The notes: generated by a model from the sequence alone, not told the origin. Positions 35,941-44,648 are shown, counted from the first letter of the stretch. The stretch: DNA of 64,000 bases from Roseiarcus sp963820775 (GCA_963820775.1 CAWGBF010000015.1:930001-994000), one strand, 5' to 3'. Made by a program: numbers and translations.

Positions 35941-36755
35941 ATAATCTTCACCGCGAGCTTGCTCCGATATCGGATGCGGCGTGGGCCCAGATCGAAGAGG
36001 AGACGAGGCGCACCCTTAAACGCTACCTTGCCGGACGACGCGTGGTCGACGTCGAGGGGCCAGGCGGCTCCGGTCTTTCCGCAATCGGAACCGGCCACCT
36101 CAAGCCAATCGCCGCGCCGGGCGAGGGGATCCTCGCGCGACAGCGCGAGGTCAAGCCTCTGGTCGAACTCAGGGTTCCGTTCGAGCTTGACCGCGAGCAG
36201 ATCGACGACGTCGAACGGGGCTCGAACAACTCGGACTGGCAGCCGGCGAAGGACGCCGTTCAGAAGATCGCTTACGCCGAGGATCGCGCCATCTTCGAAG
36301 GCTACTCCGCCGCGGCCATCGATGGAATCCGGCAGGGGACCAGCAACCCGATCATGACGCTCCCGGCCGACGTGCGGCAATATCCGGATGCAATCGCGCA
36401 AGCGCTGAGTCAGCTTCGTCTAGTCGGCGTCAACGGGCCGTATTCGGTCGTGCTCGGCGCCGAGGCGTACACGGCCCTCTCGGAGACCGTCGACAACGGC
36501 TACCCGGTGCTGGACCATGTCAAAAAACTCGTCAAAGACGAGATCATCTGGGCCCCCGCCATCGACGGCGCATTCGTGCTCACCAAACGCGGCGGCGATT
36601 TCGACCTGCATATCGGGCAGGACGTCTCGATCGGCTATCTGAGCCACACCGACAGCGTGGTACGCCTTTACCTTCAGGAGACGCTGACCTTCCTCATGCT
36701 GACCTCCGAAGCCGCGGTCGCGCTGGCGCCGTCCGCAGCGAAACCAATGCCCTGA
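35937..36755 (+). CDS. Encapsulin nanocompartment shell protein (family 1, linocin-M18 type)
   Basis: 272 residues, HK97-like fold, expected to self-assemble into a small shell. Typical features are NNLHRELAPISDAAWAQIEEE at the N-terminus, ARRVVDVEGPGG-like segment, LVELRVPFELDREQIDDVERG, DWQPAKDAVQKIAYAEDRAIFEG, GPYSVVLGAEAY and GGDFDLHIGQDVSIGYLSH. Its ATG overlaps the DyP stop as ATGA, so expression is coupled. A second, diverged copy of its last 10-15 codons lies at 37223-37274. Confidence 0.95.
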   Translation: MNNLHRELAPISDAAWAQIEEETRRTLKRYLAGRRVVDVEGPGGSGLSAIGTGHLKPIAAPGEGILARQREVKPLVELRVPFELDREQIDDVERGSNNSDWQPAKDAVQKIAYAEDRAIFEGYSAAAIDGIRQGTSNPIMTLPADVRQYPDAIAQALSQLRLVGVNGPYSVVLGAEAYTALSETVDNGYPVLDHVKKLVKDEIIWAPAIDGAFVLTKRGGDFDLHIGQDVSIGYLSHTDSVVRLYLQETLTFLMLTSEAAVALAPSAAKPMP

Positions 36756-36776
36756 CGCGGCGGACGGGGGAGCCCT

Positions 36777-37211
36777 TTGGACGCGGCTTACATATCGGCG
36801 CTCGCCGCGCTGAGCGGGACAGCGATCGGCGGCCTCGCGTCATTCGCCACCTCATGGGTGACGCAACAGGCGCAAACCCGCGCCCAGCGGCGTGCGGCTG
36901 AGAGGGACACTCGAGCCGCGTTGTTCGGCAGGTTTCTGGACGAGGCGGCGAAATTGTATTCCGATGCGCTGCAGACCAGCAGGGACGACGTCAGCGGCCT
37001 CATTGGAATTTACGCGCTGACCAACCGGATACGTCTTCTATCCACGCCGGAAGTTGTGGAGGCTGCGGACACGGTGGTTCGCATCATCGTCGACACCTAT
37101 CTGGCGCCGAACATCACCTTGCATGAGATGCGGGACAATTGGATCGACAAACAGGTCGATCCGCTGCGTGACTTCAGCGAGGCATGTCGAAAAGAGCTGC
37201 AGGCATTTTGA
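36777..37211 (+). CDS. Small membrane-anchored protein of unknown function
   Basis: 144 residues. An N-terminal hydrophobic segment (ISALAALSGTAIGGLASFATSWV) is followed by a basic, helical QQAQTRAQRRAAERDTRAALFGRFLDEAAKLYSDALQ stretch and a mostly alpha-helical remainder. I do not recognise a named family; similar short one-TM proteins are common as hypotheticals. Start is TTG at 36777 with a GGGGGAG stretch upstream. It lies 21 bases after the encapsulin stop but lacks a cargo-loading peptide. The encapsulin-tail remnant just beyond it suggests that it was inserted between two copies of that tail. Confidence 0.65.
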   Translation: MDAAYISALAALSGTAIGGLASFATSWVTQQAQTRAQRRAAERDTRAALFGRFLDEAAKLYSDALQTSRDDVSGLIGIYALTNRIRLLSTPEVVEAADTVVRIIVDTYLAPNITLHEMRDNWIDKQVDPLRDFSEACRKELQAF

Positions 37212-37222
37212 CGCCGCCGCCA

Positions 37223-37274
37223 CCGAGGCCTCCGCGTTGCGCTGGCGCCTCCCGCAGCGAAGCCGACGAGTTGA
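37223..37274 (+). pseudogene. Remnant of an encapsulin 3' end
   Basis: The stretch from 37236 to the TGA at 37272-37274 reads VALAPPAAKPTS-stop, against VALAPSAAKPMP-stop at the encapsulin C-terminus; the bases share GCGCTGGCGCC and CCGCAGCGAA blocks. Upstream, CCGAGGCC matches CCGAAGCC. The orientation is direct. With the intact end at about 36708-36755 it brackets the 36777-37211 gene. Confidence 0.65.
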
Positions 37275-37343
37275 GCTCACTCGCTCGCACATGCGGCCGG
37301 GTCACGAGGTAAGAATGAACCGCGCGGGCTCGAATGCTTGGCC

Positions 37344-37853
37344 TCAAGTCGGGCCCTGATCCTGCGCGGTCCATTCCAGGCGCACGAACGGCGGCGATTC
37401 GTCCGCCCGCACAAACCCGACACGCTCGCAGAGCCTCAAGGAGGCGATGTTATGCATCAGCACGCTGACCCGGGCGGGCAGGCCGAGGCGCCTGGGCTCT
37501 TCGAGAGCCTGCAGCATAACGCGCCGCGCCAGCCCTCGTTCCTGCGCCTGCGGCAGGATCGCGATGTCGACATAGGTGACGCAAGCGGTTCCGACGTCGG
37601 TGACGAGCCGGCCGACCGGCTCGCCTTCGAGCTCGATGACCTCCCAACGCGCGTTAGGATATTCACGCCGATAGGTTTCCGTCATCGAGCGGTATTGGGC
37701 GCGCAGGAGAAACTCCTTGGCCTTGGCGTCGATCGGCATCGCCGCCATCTCGGGCGCTTTTCTCGCCGTGAAGAGCGCAAAGAAGAACGCCGCGTCGTCC
37801 TCATTGTCTCGCGCCGGGCGGAGCGTCAGCGCGCCGTCGCTAGGCTCGATCAT
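37344..37853 (-). CDS. GNAT family N-acetyltransferase
   Basis: 169 residues. The acetyl-CoA-binding core is VTYVDIAILPQAQERGLARRVMLQAL (the RG.A pattern of motif A is present as QERGLARR), with ARVSVLMHNIASLRLCERVGFVR as the following strand and helix. Substrate unknown. ATG at 37853 has AGGAGG seven bases upstream. It is divergent from the DUF6916 gene, and both sit beside three tail-collar genes, a grouping seen in other Proteobacteria. Confidence 0.85.
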   Translation of the reverse strand: MIEPSDGALTLRPARDNEDDAAFFFALFTARKAPEMAAMPIDAKAKEFLLRAQYRSMTETYRREYPNARWEVIELEGEPVGRLVTDVGTACVTYVDIAILPQAQERGLARRVMLQALEEPRRLGLPARVSVLMHNIASLRLCERVGFVRADESPPFVRLEWTAQDQGPT

Positions 37854-37936
37854 GGCGGCCCCTCCTGGATCTCGTTTCGCGCTCGACAATGCGACAAGCA
37901 TTCCGCAAAGTCGCTCGCCGCGTAGAGGGAGGGGGC

Positions 37937-38227
37937 ATGAGCGACGCGATCAACGCCGAGACATTCACGCCTTACCTTGGGCGGCCGGCGTCGCTTGCGA
38001 ACGGGCAGGCGCTCACCCTGATCGCGGTTGACCTGCATCGATCGCCTCAGCCGAAAGCGGCGGCGGGGACGTCGTTCAGCCTGCTCCTGCGCGGCGCCGC
38101 GGCGCCCATCGTGTCCGAAGGCTTGTACCGGCTCGCGTTCGAGGACGGCGCGAGCTTCGAGCTCTATATCATCCCGATCCACACCCTCTCGCGCGACCAT
38201 CAAGACTATCAAGTCGTCTTCAATTGA
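37937..38227 (+). CDS. DUF6916-type small protein
   Basis: 96 residues: TFTPYLGRPASLANGQALTLIAVD, FSLLLRGAAAPIVSEGLYRLAFEDGASFELYIIPIHTLSRDHQDYQVVFN. This beta-rich form matches the small DUF6916 proteins encoded next to phage-tail-collar-like genes. AGGGAGGGGG sits directly upstream of the ATG. Function unknown. It converges on the first collar gene. Confidence 0.75.
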   Translation: MSDAINAETFTPYLGRPASLANGQALTLIAVDLHRSPQPKAAAGTSFSLLLRGAAAPIVSEGLYRLAFEDGASFELYIIPIHTLSRDHQDYQVVFN

Positions 38228-38248
38228 TCGCGGCGCCCGCCGCGCGCC

Positions 38249-38788
38249 TCAGTTCTGCGATGGAAAGATGGCCTGGAGGGCGATGCAGTAGTTCAGCGCC
38301 AGGAACGGCATGCGGTTTTCGTGCGGCTGTCCGCCCGTTGGTCCAAGCGAACCCATCGCGATCGTCGGAGCCGCGGAACTGTAGATATTCACCGCGGGCG
38401 ATCCAGCTTCATTCGCGTAGCCGGCGCCCAGGGTGACCCCGCCGCCCGGCGTGCTTGACCCGCCGGTCGTCCCGTTGTTGTCGGCGTTGATGAGGTGACT
38501 GTGGGACGGTATTTCCGTCGCGGTGAGAGCGTGCGTCTCTTCGCCGGCCCGCTGACCGAGGGTGTAATTCGCTAGGCCCGGCCCCTGGCCAAAGCCGTTG
38601 GCCAGCCGACCGCGGAGGTCGGGCAGGGCAAAAGTAGTCCTGCCGTCGCCGCCGAATGTCGTGCCGAGCAGGGAAAAGAGCGCTTGGTTCTGATTGATCG
38701 GCAGGAGCTGCCCAGCGCAGAACGCCCACCCTTTCGGCGCGAAATTGTAGGGAAACGCTTCGATCTGACTGAGGAACGGCTGGGCCAT
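38249..38788 (-). CDS. Phage tail collar domain protein (copy 1)
   Basis: 179 residues. FLSQIEAFPYNFAPKGWAFCAGQLLPINQNQALFSLLGTTFGGDGRTTFALPDLRGR is the diagnostic collar domain; the C-terminus GGQPHENRMPFLALNYCIALQAIFPSQN is also typical. Homologues include microcystin-related MdpB and stand-alone tail-fibre-like proteins in bacteria without a prophage. No signal peptide. One of three tandem paralogues on this strand; no other phage structural genes are nearby. Confidence 0.88.
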   Translation of the reverse strand: MAQPFLSQIEAFPYNFAPKGWAFCAGQLLPINQNQALFSLLGTTFGGDGRTTFALPDLRGRLANGFGQGPGLANYTLGQRAGEETHALTATEIPSHSHLINADNNGTTGGSSTPGGGVTLGAGYANEAGSPAVNIYSSAAPTIAMGSLGPTGGQPHENRMPFLALNYCIALQAIFPSQN

Positions 38789-38817
38789 GGACGCATTCTT
38801 TCCTAGAGGATCGCGGC

Positions 38818-39354
38818 TTACGAGCGGGGCGGATAGATTCCCTGCAGCGCAATGCACCAGTTCAGAGTGAGATACGGCTGCAGGTTGTTGTGCGGCTGGC
38901 CGCCTCCCGCGGGCGCCACTTGGCCCGAAGCCAGCGGGACCCGCGTCTGGGGCGGGGCGTAAATGTTGACCGGAAACGCGCCGCGCCCCGAGCCGTGCCC
39001 TTCGGCGGGCCAAGCGCCGGCTGGCGCATTCGTCGTCGCCTGGGCCGTGACGGCCGGGAAGGGATGTGAGTGCGGCGGGGATTGCGAGGCGAGGAGCGTG
39101 ACTGCCTCTACTCCCTGCGTGCTGCCGATGACATAGTCGGAGCCCCCCGGCGCCTGGCCCTGGCCGATCGGAACCCGACCGCGCAGGTCCGGCAGCCCGA
39201 AGGTCGAGGTGCCGTTTCCGCCGTAGTATGTGCCGAGGAGCGAGAACAGCGCCGTGTTCTGCGAGATCGGCAGCAACTGGCCTTGGCAGAACGCCCATCC
39301 CCTCGGGGCGAAGAGGAATGGAAAAAGGGTGATCTGGCCGACAAAGGGTTCCAT
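38818..39354 (-). CDS. Phage tail collar domain protein (copy 2)
   Basis: 178 residues: FVGQITLFPFLFAPRGWAFCQGQLLPISQNTALFSLLGTYYGGNGTSTFGLPDLRGR, then a variable Ala/Pro-rich middle and QPHNNLQPYLTLNWCIALQGIYPPRS at the end. The middle differs from the other two copies while both ends are conserved, as expected for variable display proteins. It lies about 30 bases from copies 1 and 3, so one transcript is likely. Confidence 0.88.
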   Translation of the reverse strand: MEPFVGQITLFPFLFAPRGWAFCQGQLLPISQNTALFSLLGTYYGGNGTSTFGLPDLRGRVPIGQGQAPGGSDYVIGSTQGVEAVTLLASQSPPHSHPFPAVTAQATTNAPAGAWPAEGHGSGRGAFPVNIYAPPQTRVPLASGQVAPAGGGQPHNNLQPYLTLNWCIALQGIYPPRS

Positions 39355-39384
39355 GCGCTCGCCTCCCGCCTCGACGCCGCCGAT

Positions 39385-39909
39385 TCAGTTCTGTGACGGG
39401 AACACCCCGAAGAGACTGATGATGTAGTTTATGGTGCGACTCGGCTGCCGGTTTTCGTGCGGAACTCCGCCGCCTGGGGTCGGCGACACCACCCCCGGCG
39501 CGAGCGTCGTATTAATTCCGCTCGTCGCGTAGATCGGCGTCGTCGCGGCGGGCGTGCCGAGAACGACGGACGACGAAGGGGCCGCTGTCGTCGCCGTCGC
39601 CGCCGCCGCCAGCCCATGCGTATGGCTTCCGATCTCAGGTAAGATCAGCGTGACCAACTCCGAGCCGTCCAACTCCCCCAGAACATATGACGTCAACCCC
39701 GGCGCCTGGCCCATGCCGAGCGCTGCGCGCCCGCGCAGGTCCGGCAAACCGAAGGTCGTCTCGCCGTTGCCGCCGAACGTCGTGCCGATGAGCTGAAACA
39801 GGGTCGGGTTTTCGGAGATCGATAGCAACTGGCCCTGGCAGAGCGCCCAGCCCACCGGCGCGAAATTAAATCCGACGGCGATGATCTGGCCCACGAACGG
39901 CTGACTCAT
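39385..39909 (-). CDS. Phage tail collar domain protein (copy 3)
   Basis: 174 residues: FVGQIIAVGFNFAPVGWALCQGQLLSISENPTLFQLIGTTFGGNGETTFGLPDLRGR; C-terminus VPHENRQPSRTINYIISLFGVFPSQN. ATG at 39909 has GGGGGAGG just upstream, preferred over the start 15 bases earlier. It is the first gene of the collar triplet. Role unknown; an extracellular or surface adhesin-like structure is possible. Confidence 0.88.
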   Translation of the reverse strand: MSQPFVGQIIAVGFNFAPVGWALCQGQLLSISENPTLFQLIGTTFGGNGETTFGLPDLRGRAALGMGQAPGLTSYVLGELDGSELVTLILPEIGSHTHGLAAAATATTAAPSSSVVLGTPAATTPIYATSGINTTLAPGVVSPTPGGGVPHENRQPSRTINYIISLFGVFPSQN

Positions 39910-39956
39910 ATGCGCCTCCCCCATTCTCGCGCCGAAGCGCCTCTAAGCGATGGGCG

Positions 39957-40628
39957 TCATGTCGTTTGCGCCGCCATCCGCCGCCATCCCGCGAACCCCA
40001 GTCCCGCGAAGCCCAGCAACATCAGCGCCCAGGTCGAAGGTTCAGGGACAGGCGGACCAATGGGTGTGAATGCAAGGTCGAGGATGAGTTTTCCGTCGAT
40101 TGCGGGAGCGGCCCCGGTTAGGTCGACCAGAATGTCGGTCGGGGAAAGCAACTGCAGCCCGTCATGCGGCGGCGTGCTATTCGGGAGAAAATCGCTACTC
40201 GAATCGACGCTCACCCCGGTGATGTTGACGCCGGCGGAGAAAAGGAACTCGAAACCCGTGAAAGGGTCAGTGCAGGCCGCTCCAGCGCTCGCGCCATCGC
40301 TGCAGAACGTTGCGGGCAGTTTGTTTGTGATGACGATCCGAGTGTCCTCGACGTCGATCGTCGAGCCGCCGTTCGGAGCTTGGACGAAATGCGCGGGAAT
40401 GGTCAGAACATACTGCGCCATGCCCATAGAGTCGTAGTCGTATTGCTGTTCGCAAAAACTCTCGGTGGATTGGTTGCAGCCGCCGCCCGATGGTGTCGCT
40501 GGCGCGTTGATGTAGAAAAACGCACTAACGGTGTTGGTCCCGTCGCCGATCAGTCCCGCGCGCGCTGCAGGAGCGCTTGCAATCCCCAAGAGCGCCGCCA
40601 CGGCGGCGAACGATAAGCCAAGCCGCAT
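39957..40628 (-). CDS. PEP-CTERM sorting-domain exported protein
   Basis: 223 residues: signal peptide (MRLGLSFAAVAALLGIASAP, cleavage at ARA-G), a beta-rich extracellular domain with several Cys (CNQSTESFCEQQYD, ATFCSDGASAGAACTDP), and the PEP-CTERM signal VPEPSTWALMLLGFAGLGFA followed by a basic WRR tail. Such proteins are processed by an exosortase and often accompany exopolysaccharide. The exosortase is not in this window. ATG at 40628 has GGGAGGGGG immediately upstream. Confidence 0.88.
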   Translation of the reverse strand: MRLGLSFAAVAALLGIASAPAARAGLIGDGTNTVSAFFYINAPATPSGGGCNQSTESFCEQQYDYDSMGMAQYVLTIPAHFVQAPNGGSTIDVEDTRIVITNKLPATFCSDGASAGAACTDPFTGFEFLFSAGVNITGVSVDSSSDFLPNSTPPHDGLQLLSPTDILVDLTGAAPAIDGKLILDLAFTPIGPPVPEPSTWALMLLGFAGLGFAGWRRMAAQTT

Positions 40629-40943
40629 TCCCCCCTCCCGCAGCATTCCCCCAAACCCGTAGCCCGATCAAAATCAATATTGAAAATATACTATAGCAAC
40701 GAACGGTTCGGCGAGCAAATTGTGGTCCGGTTGTCTTTTGACTTCAAGCGGGCCTTGATCGCGCGCTCGGGGCTGTCCATGAGAAAGCCGGTCATCGCCT
40801 GGCTCATTCAAATCGCTCTGGTTATGGGAAAGGAGCGCTCGTCGGCCGGTCACCGTTTCGTGACTAGGAAGACGCAACCCTCACCCGCGCGATAATTTAT
40901 GAGTAACAGTTCGGGCCCTCGCTTGCAGTTTCAGGATCGCTGG
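40629..40943. other. Intergenic region, no gene seen
   Basis: About 315 bases between the PEP-CTERM gene and the thioesterase. A 71-codon plus-strand frame at 40680-40895 has no ribosome-binding site or family features. An AT-rich AAATCAATATTGAAAATATACTATAG-like stretch near 40670-40695 could hold a promoter for either direction. Confidence 0.4.
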
Positions 40944-41399
40944 ATGAACGATACGGTCAAAGCGCGTCCGTTCACACTCGACGAATTGCGCGCCTATCTC
41001 ATCGAGATTTTTCCGGAGTTCTGGAAAGACGGCGATCTTCGCGTCGAAGACATCGCGCCTATGGGCGCGACGGTGCGTCTCATCCATCATCCCAGGCATT
41101 TGCGCCCGGGCGGCACGATCTCCGGGCCGACGATGTTCGCGGTCTGCGACGCCGCGCTGTTCGTGGCGATCTTAAGCGAGATCGGCCCCGTCGCGCATGC
41201 GGTCACCACCAGCGCTTCGATCAATTTCCTCCGCAAACCGGGGCCCGCCGATCTCATTGCCGAGACGAGGCTGATCAAGCTCGGCAAACGGCTCGCGGTC
41301 GGCGAAGTGGCGCTCTATTCCGAGGGCGAAAGCGAAATGGTCGCCCACCTGACGGGGACCTATTCGATCCCGACGCGCGGCGAAGCGGTCGCGCCATGA
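40944..41399 (+). CDS. PaaI-family hotdog-fold thioesterase
   Basis: 151 residues. The hotdog core is HLRPGGTISGPTMFAVCDAALFVAILSEIGP, with the central helix containing an Asp in the catalytic position, followed by VTTSASINFLRKPGPADLIAETRLIKLGKRLAVGEVALYSEG. It should hydrolyse acyl-CoA or aryl-CoA thioesters. ATG at 40944 is preceded by AGGA at good spacing; an in-frame ATG at 40899 has no clear ribosome-binding site. It lies upstream of rplM, as in other Hyphomicrobiales. Confidence 0.85.
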   Translation: MNDTVKARPFTLDELRAYLIEIFPEFWKDGDLRVEDIAPMGATVRLIHHPRHLRPGGTISGPTMFAVCDAALFVAILSEIGPVAHAVTTSASINFLRKPGPADLIAETRLIKLGKRLAVGEVALYSEGESEMVAHLTGTYSIPTRGEAVAP

Positions 41400-41450
41400 T
41401 CCCGGTGCTCGTCATATACCCGGGCGAAAACGGGGTGAGGCGGCTGAAAA

Positions 41451-41472
41451 ATGAGGTATCATGATACCTCAT
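41451..41472. promoter_or_regulatory. 22-bp perfect palindrome upstream of rplM
   Basis: ATGAGGTATCA followed by its exact reverse complement, without spacer. It lies 105 bases before the rplM start and about 50 bases after the thioesterase stop. No T-run follows, so an operator site is likelier than a terminator. Confidence 0.55.
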
Positions 41473-41576
41473 GGGCGAGAGCCCCAGTTTTCTTGGGCGT
41501 TCCGAGGCCTGGCGGTTGACATTTCGTGTTTCCTGCGGATAGAAGCCCGCTGCCTCGAAATCAAGCGGACTGATCC

Positions 41577-42059
41577 ATGTTCGGCAAAACCTATTCGACC
41601 AAGACGGCCGAGGTCGAGAAGAAATGGCTGCTCATCGACGCCAAGGGCCTGGTGGTCGGGCGGCTTGCTTCGATCATCGCCATGCGCCTGCGCGGCAAGC
41701 ACAAGGCGAGCTTCACTCCTCACATGGACGACGGCGACCACGTCATCGTGGTCAATGCGGAAAAGATCGTGCTGACCGGCAAGAAGCGCGACCAGAAGGT
41801 CTATCACCACTATTCGGGCTATATCGGCGGCATCAAGGAACGCTCGGCCAAATCGATCCTCGAGGGCAAGTTTCCCGAGCGAATCGTTGAAAAGGCGGTC
41901 GAGCGCATGCTGCCGCGCGGGCCGCTGGGCAAGAAGCAGCTTACCAACTTGCGCGTCTACAAAGGTCCCGATCACCCACACGCCGCGCAGTCCCCGACCG
42001 TGCTCGACGTCGCCAAACTCAATCCGAAGAACAGCCGGAGCGCTGAAATCAATGGCTGA
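41577..42059 (+). CDS. rplM: 50S ribosomal protein L13
   Basis: 160 residues. Family signature: WLLIDAKGLVVGRLASIIAMRLRGKHKASFTPHMDDGDHVIVVNAEKI and the C-terminal VERMLPRGPLGKKQLTNLRVYKGPDHPHAAQSP. Early assembly protein of the large subunit. Its stop overlaps the rpsI start by eight bases, the usual rplM-rpsI operon. Confidence 0.97.
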   Translation: MFGKTYSTKTAEVEKKWLLIDAKGLVVGRLASIIAMRLRGKHKASFTPHMDDGDHVIVVNAEKIVLTGKKRDQKVYHHYSGYIGGIKERSAKSILEGKFPERIVEKAVERMLPRGPLGKKQLTNLRVYKGPDHPHAAQSPTVLDVAKLNPKNSRSAEING

Positions 42060-42534
42060 GATCCTTGCTTCGCTGGCCGACCTCAAAGGCTCGGCCGCCG
42101 CGCCGGTGGCTGCGGAAGCCCCTGTCCATGTCCAGAAGCTCGACAAGCAGGGACGCGCCTACGCGACCGGAAAGCGCAAGAATGCCGTGGCGCGCGTCTG
42201 GATCAAGCCGGGCAGGGGCCTGGCGACCGTCAACGGCAAACCGCTCGACCAGTATTTCGCCAGGCCGGTGCTGCGCATGATCCTGAGCCAGCCGCTGGTC
42301 GTCGTGAACCGCATCACCCAGTACGACCTGATGGTGACGGTGAACGGGGGCGGCCTGTCGGGACAGGCGGGCGCCGTGCGTCACGGTCTCGCCAAGGCGC
42401 TGACCTATTTCGAACCGGACCTGCGCCCGCTCCTCAAGAAGGAAGGCTTCCTCACTCGCGATTCGCGCGTGGTCGAGCGCAAGAAGTACGGTCACCGCAA
42501 GGCGCGCGCGAGCTTCCAGTTCTCCAAGCGCTGA
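42052..42534 (+). CDS. rpsI: 30S ribosomal protein S9
   Basis: 160 residues with the alphaproteobacterial N-terminal extension. Signature YATGKRKNAVARVWIKPGRG, GGGLSGQAGAVRHGLAKAL and the basic tail RKKYGHRKARASFQFSKR that reaches the P-site tRNA. ATG at 42052 lies inside the end of rplM. Followed by a strong terminator. Confidence 0.97.
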   Translation: MAEILASLADLKGSAAAPVAAEAPVHVQKLDKQGRAYATGKRKNAVARVWIKPGRGLATVNGKPLDQYFARPVLRMILSQPLVVVNRITQYDLMVTVNGGGLSGQAGAVRHGLAKALTYFEPDLRPLLKKEGFLTRDSRVVERKKYGHRKARASFQFSKR

Positions 42535-42560
42535 GCCGTCCATTCGGCAGCAATCGGAAA

Positions 42561-42588
42561 AGGGCGGCGCGAGCCGCCCTTTTTCTTT
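42561..42588 (+). terminator. Rho-independent terminator after rpsI
   Basis: AGGGCGGC (42561-42568), loop GCGA, GCCGCCCT (42573-42580), then TTTTCTTT. Perfect 8-bp stem with a T-run; it ends the rplM-rpsI transcript. Confidence 0.9.
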
Positions 42589-42597
42589 CACGCGCCC

Positions 42598-44648
42598 TCA
42601 ATGTCCCATGCTGCAGGCGATTTCGCTGCTGGAATCAAAGGGCAGGGCGGGGATCGTCGAAACGATATGGGTCAGCGATTGATGGGGGTCGTGGGGATCC
42701 GGCTGCGAATAGGCGAAAACGCCACGGCTATTGGTCAAGCTGCAGCACCATGCCTTGCTCGACTGCTGGAACGGCGGGGTCGTCAGGTTCTTGCTGCAGT
42801 CGATAACGCTCGTGGTGTTGCCGGTCGATCCATTGCTCCACTTGGCGTCCCCGGCTGCGACCTGAGACAGCGTGAAGATCGTGAATGGCGGCGGCTTCGT
42901 AACCGTGAACGTGTAGGTTTGTGGCGTAGGCTTATTGTCGGTGAGATAGACAGGGCAGTTCTGCGGCGCGTTGGCGTTGATGATGAAGGCAGGATTGAGC
43001 GGATTGACCGGCTTCGTTCGCGACGGATCGTTCGAGCAGACGCCATAAGTTGCGAACTTGACCGCGTCCGTCGGCGAGTATCCGAGCGAAATATTGATCG
43101 GCGGCGCAGCCGGCAATTGATTTTCGAGGTGCTCCAGGCTGCCGATGTCGATGATGAACCCTTGGGCCTCGGCTTGGATGTTGCCCACCGCGTCGTCGAC
43201 AGAATAGGCGTAGACGCCCGGGATGTTCAGGTACGCCGCGCCATGCAGGAACTGCACCCACGGGTCGAAGGCGTAAGCCGCGTCTGAATAGGCGCCGTAT
43301 TGCAGGTTGTCGAACTCGAGCTTCACCTTCCCATATTTCTCGTAGCCATTGTCTGCGTAGCCGGGCGTGTTTTCGAGCAGATTTGCGGCCGGGGGGCAGC
43401 CATCGCCCGACGCTGCCTCCGTCCATGGAGTCCAGCCGTAAACATGCAGCAGGATGCGATCGGAGGTGGCGTCGACCGGCGTTCCCTTGCAGGGGCCAGT
43501 GCTGGTGAACAGGCTCAGGTAGTTCGCATAATTGTCCATGATGATCTGTTTGACGTCGAGGAGCGCGTCGCAAAAGGTCGTGTATCCGGCTGCGCTATGC
43601 GTGCAGGACTTGGTGTATGCAGCCCAGTTGTCGCGGAGCGCCTGTATCGGCGGCCAGACGTTCGTTGGCCACTGCGGGACCGGATCGAGATCCGTAGGCG
43701 GATTGGCGCCGCTCAATCTTGCGAACAATTCAAGCGGCGACGGCAGCTTGGGGATCTGTTCGGTCGAGCCGTCAGAATAGGTGACCACGAAGCGCGGCCA
43801 GTTCGTGTCTTGCTGGAATTGATTGAGAGTCGCGCGAAAGCTCTTAGGCGGCGTGACCAGCTGCATCGGCGACCCGACATAGCCGATCTGGTCGTTCCCA
43901 AAGGGTCCCATCGCGCCCGCCATATAGGCGACGTTGACATAGCTCACGTCGAAATCGGCGTTGGCGACGTCCAGGCTGTTCGGCGGGGAGTCGTTGACCA
44001 CCGGCTGCGCCTGCCGCGCGCCGAGCGTGGCCTCAAACAGCTGGCTCGGGCCATTCTTCGGCAGCGTACCCTTGGCGTCGGAGAAGAATTGCAACTGGCA
44101 GGGGTTCCCGGCGCAACTCGGAAACGTTGGATTGGGCGCCTGGGACGTCAGCGGTGTTTGAGCCTTCCTCGATATCGAATTGTAGTCTTCCACGAACGCC
44201 CTTGGCGGCGTCGATGTCGGGCTGGAAAAAATCTGGATGTTCTCGCCCTGCCACCATTCCGCATATTGGTTCATCTGCGTCGGGTCGACGGTTGAAACCA
44301 ATTGCGTGAAGAGGGGGATCGTTATCGAGGCGCTCTGCCCCGGCGCAACGCCTCCTTGCGGATTGATGTAGAATCTGAAGGTCGTATTCCTCCCGTATGT
44401 CAGAGTTCCGGTTTTGCTGTTTGGAACCTTGCAGATCGCCTGCATCCAGGCGTCCGGCGCGCCCTCGCCGGTTTCAAGCTCGGGGAAAAGATATTGGTCC
44501 GAGTCGTTGAAAATCTTGAGTGTTTGCGTCGGCGGTTGCGCGGGGCAGGTTTGAGCCTTTGCCGCGTGACCGGCGCCGAAAATCGCCATTGCGCAAAGCC
44601 CGCAATTCGTAGCGCAGACCTCGATTTGCCCAATCGCATCCGATGCAT
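42598..44648 (-). CDS. Large exported protein of unknown function (signal peptide split by a frameshift)
   Basis: About 680 residues. From TCPAQPPTQTLKIFNDSDQYLFPELETG on, the frame is open to 42598. The start of the mature part resembles thaumatin-like or GH64 beta-1,3-glucanase openings (FRFYINPQGGVAPGQSASITIPLF), but I cannot confirm a family. Cysteines are frequent, as in secreted proteins. At 44648 an ATG with GGGAGGG upstream begins MHRMRLGKSRSALRIAG; adding one G at the run at 44599-44601 joins it to LCAMAIFGAGHAAKAQ, making a perfect signal peptide. As sequenced, only a GTG at 44661 is in frame and lacks a signal. The gene lies between rpsI and argC, which are close neighbours in relatives. 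Confidence 0.7.

Noticed and set aside
37344..39909. Prophage or contractile tail island
   Set aside because: Only collar-domain proteins are present; no capsid, terminase, portal, sheath or baseplate genes.
40680..40895. 71-codon plus-strand frame upstream of the thioesterase
   Set aside because: No ribosome-binding site, no recognisable family, and the start is in an AT-rich promoter-like stretch.
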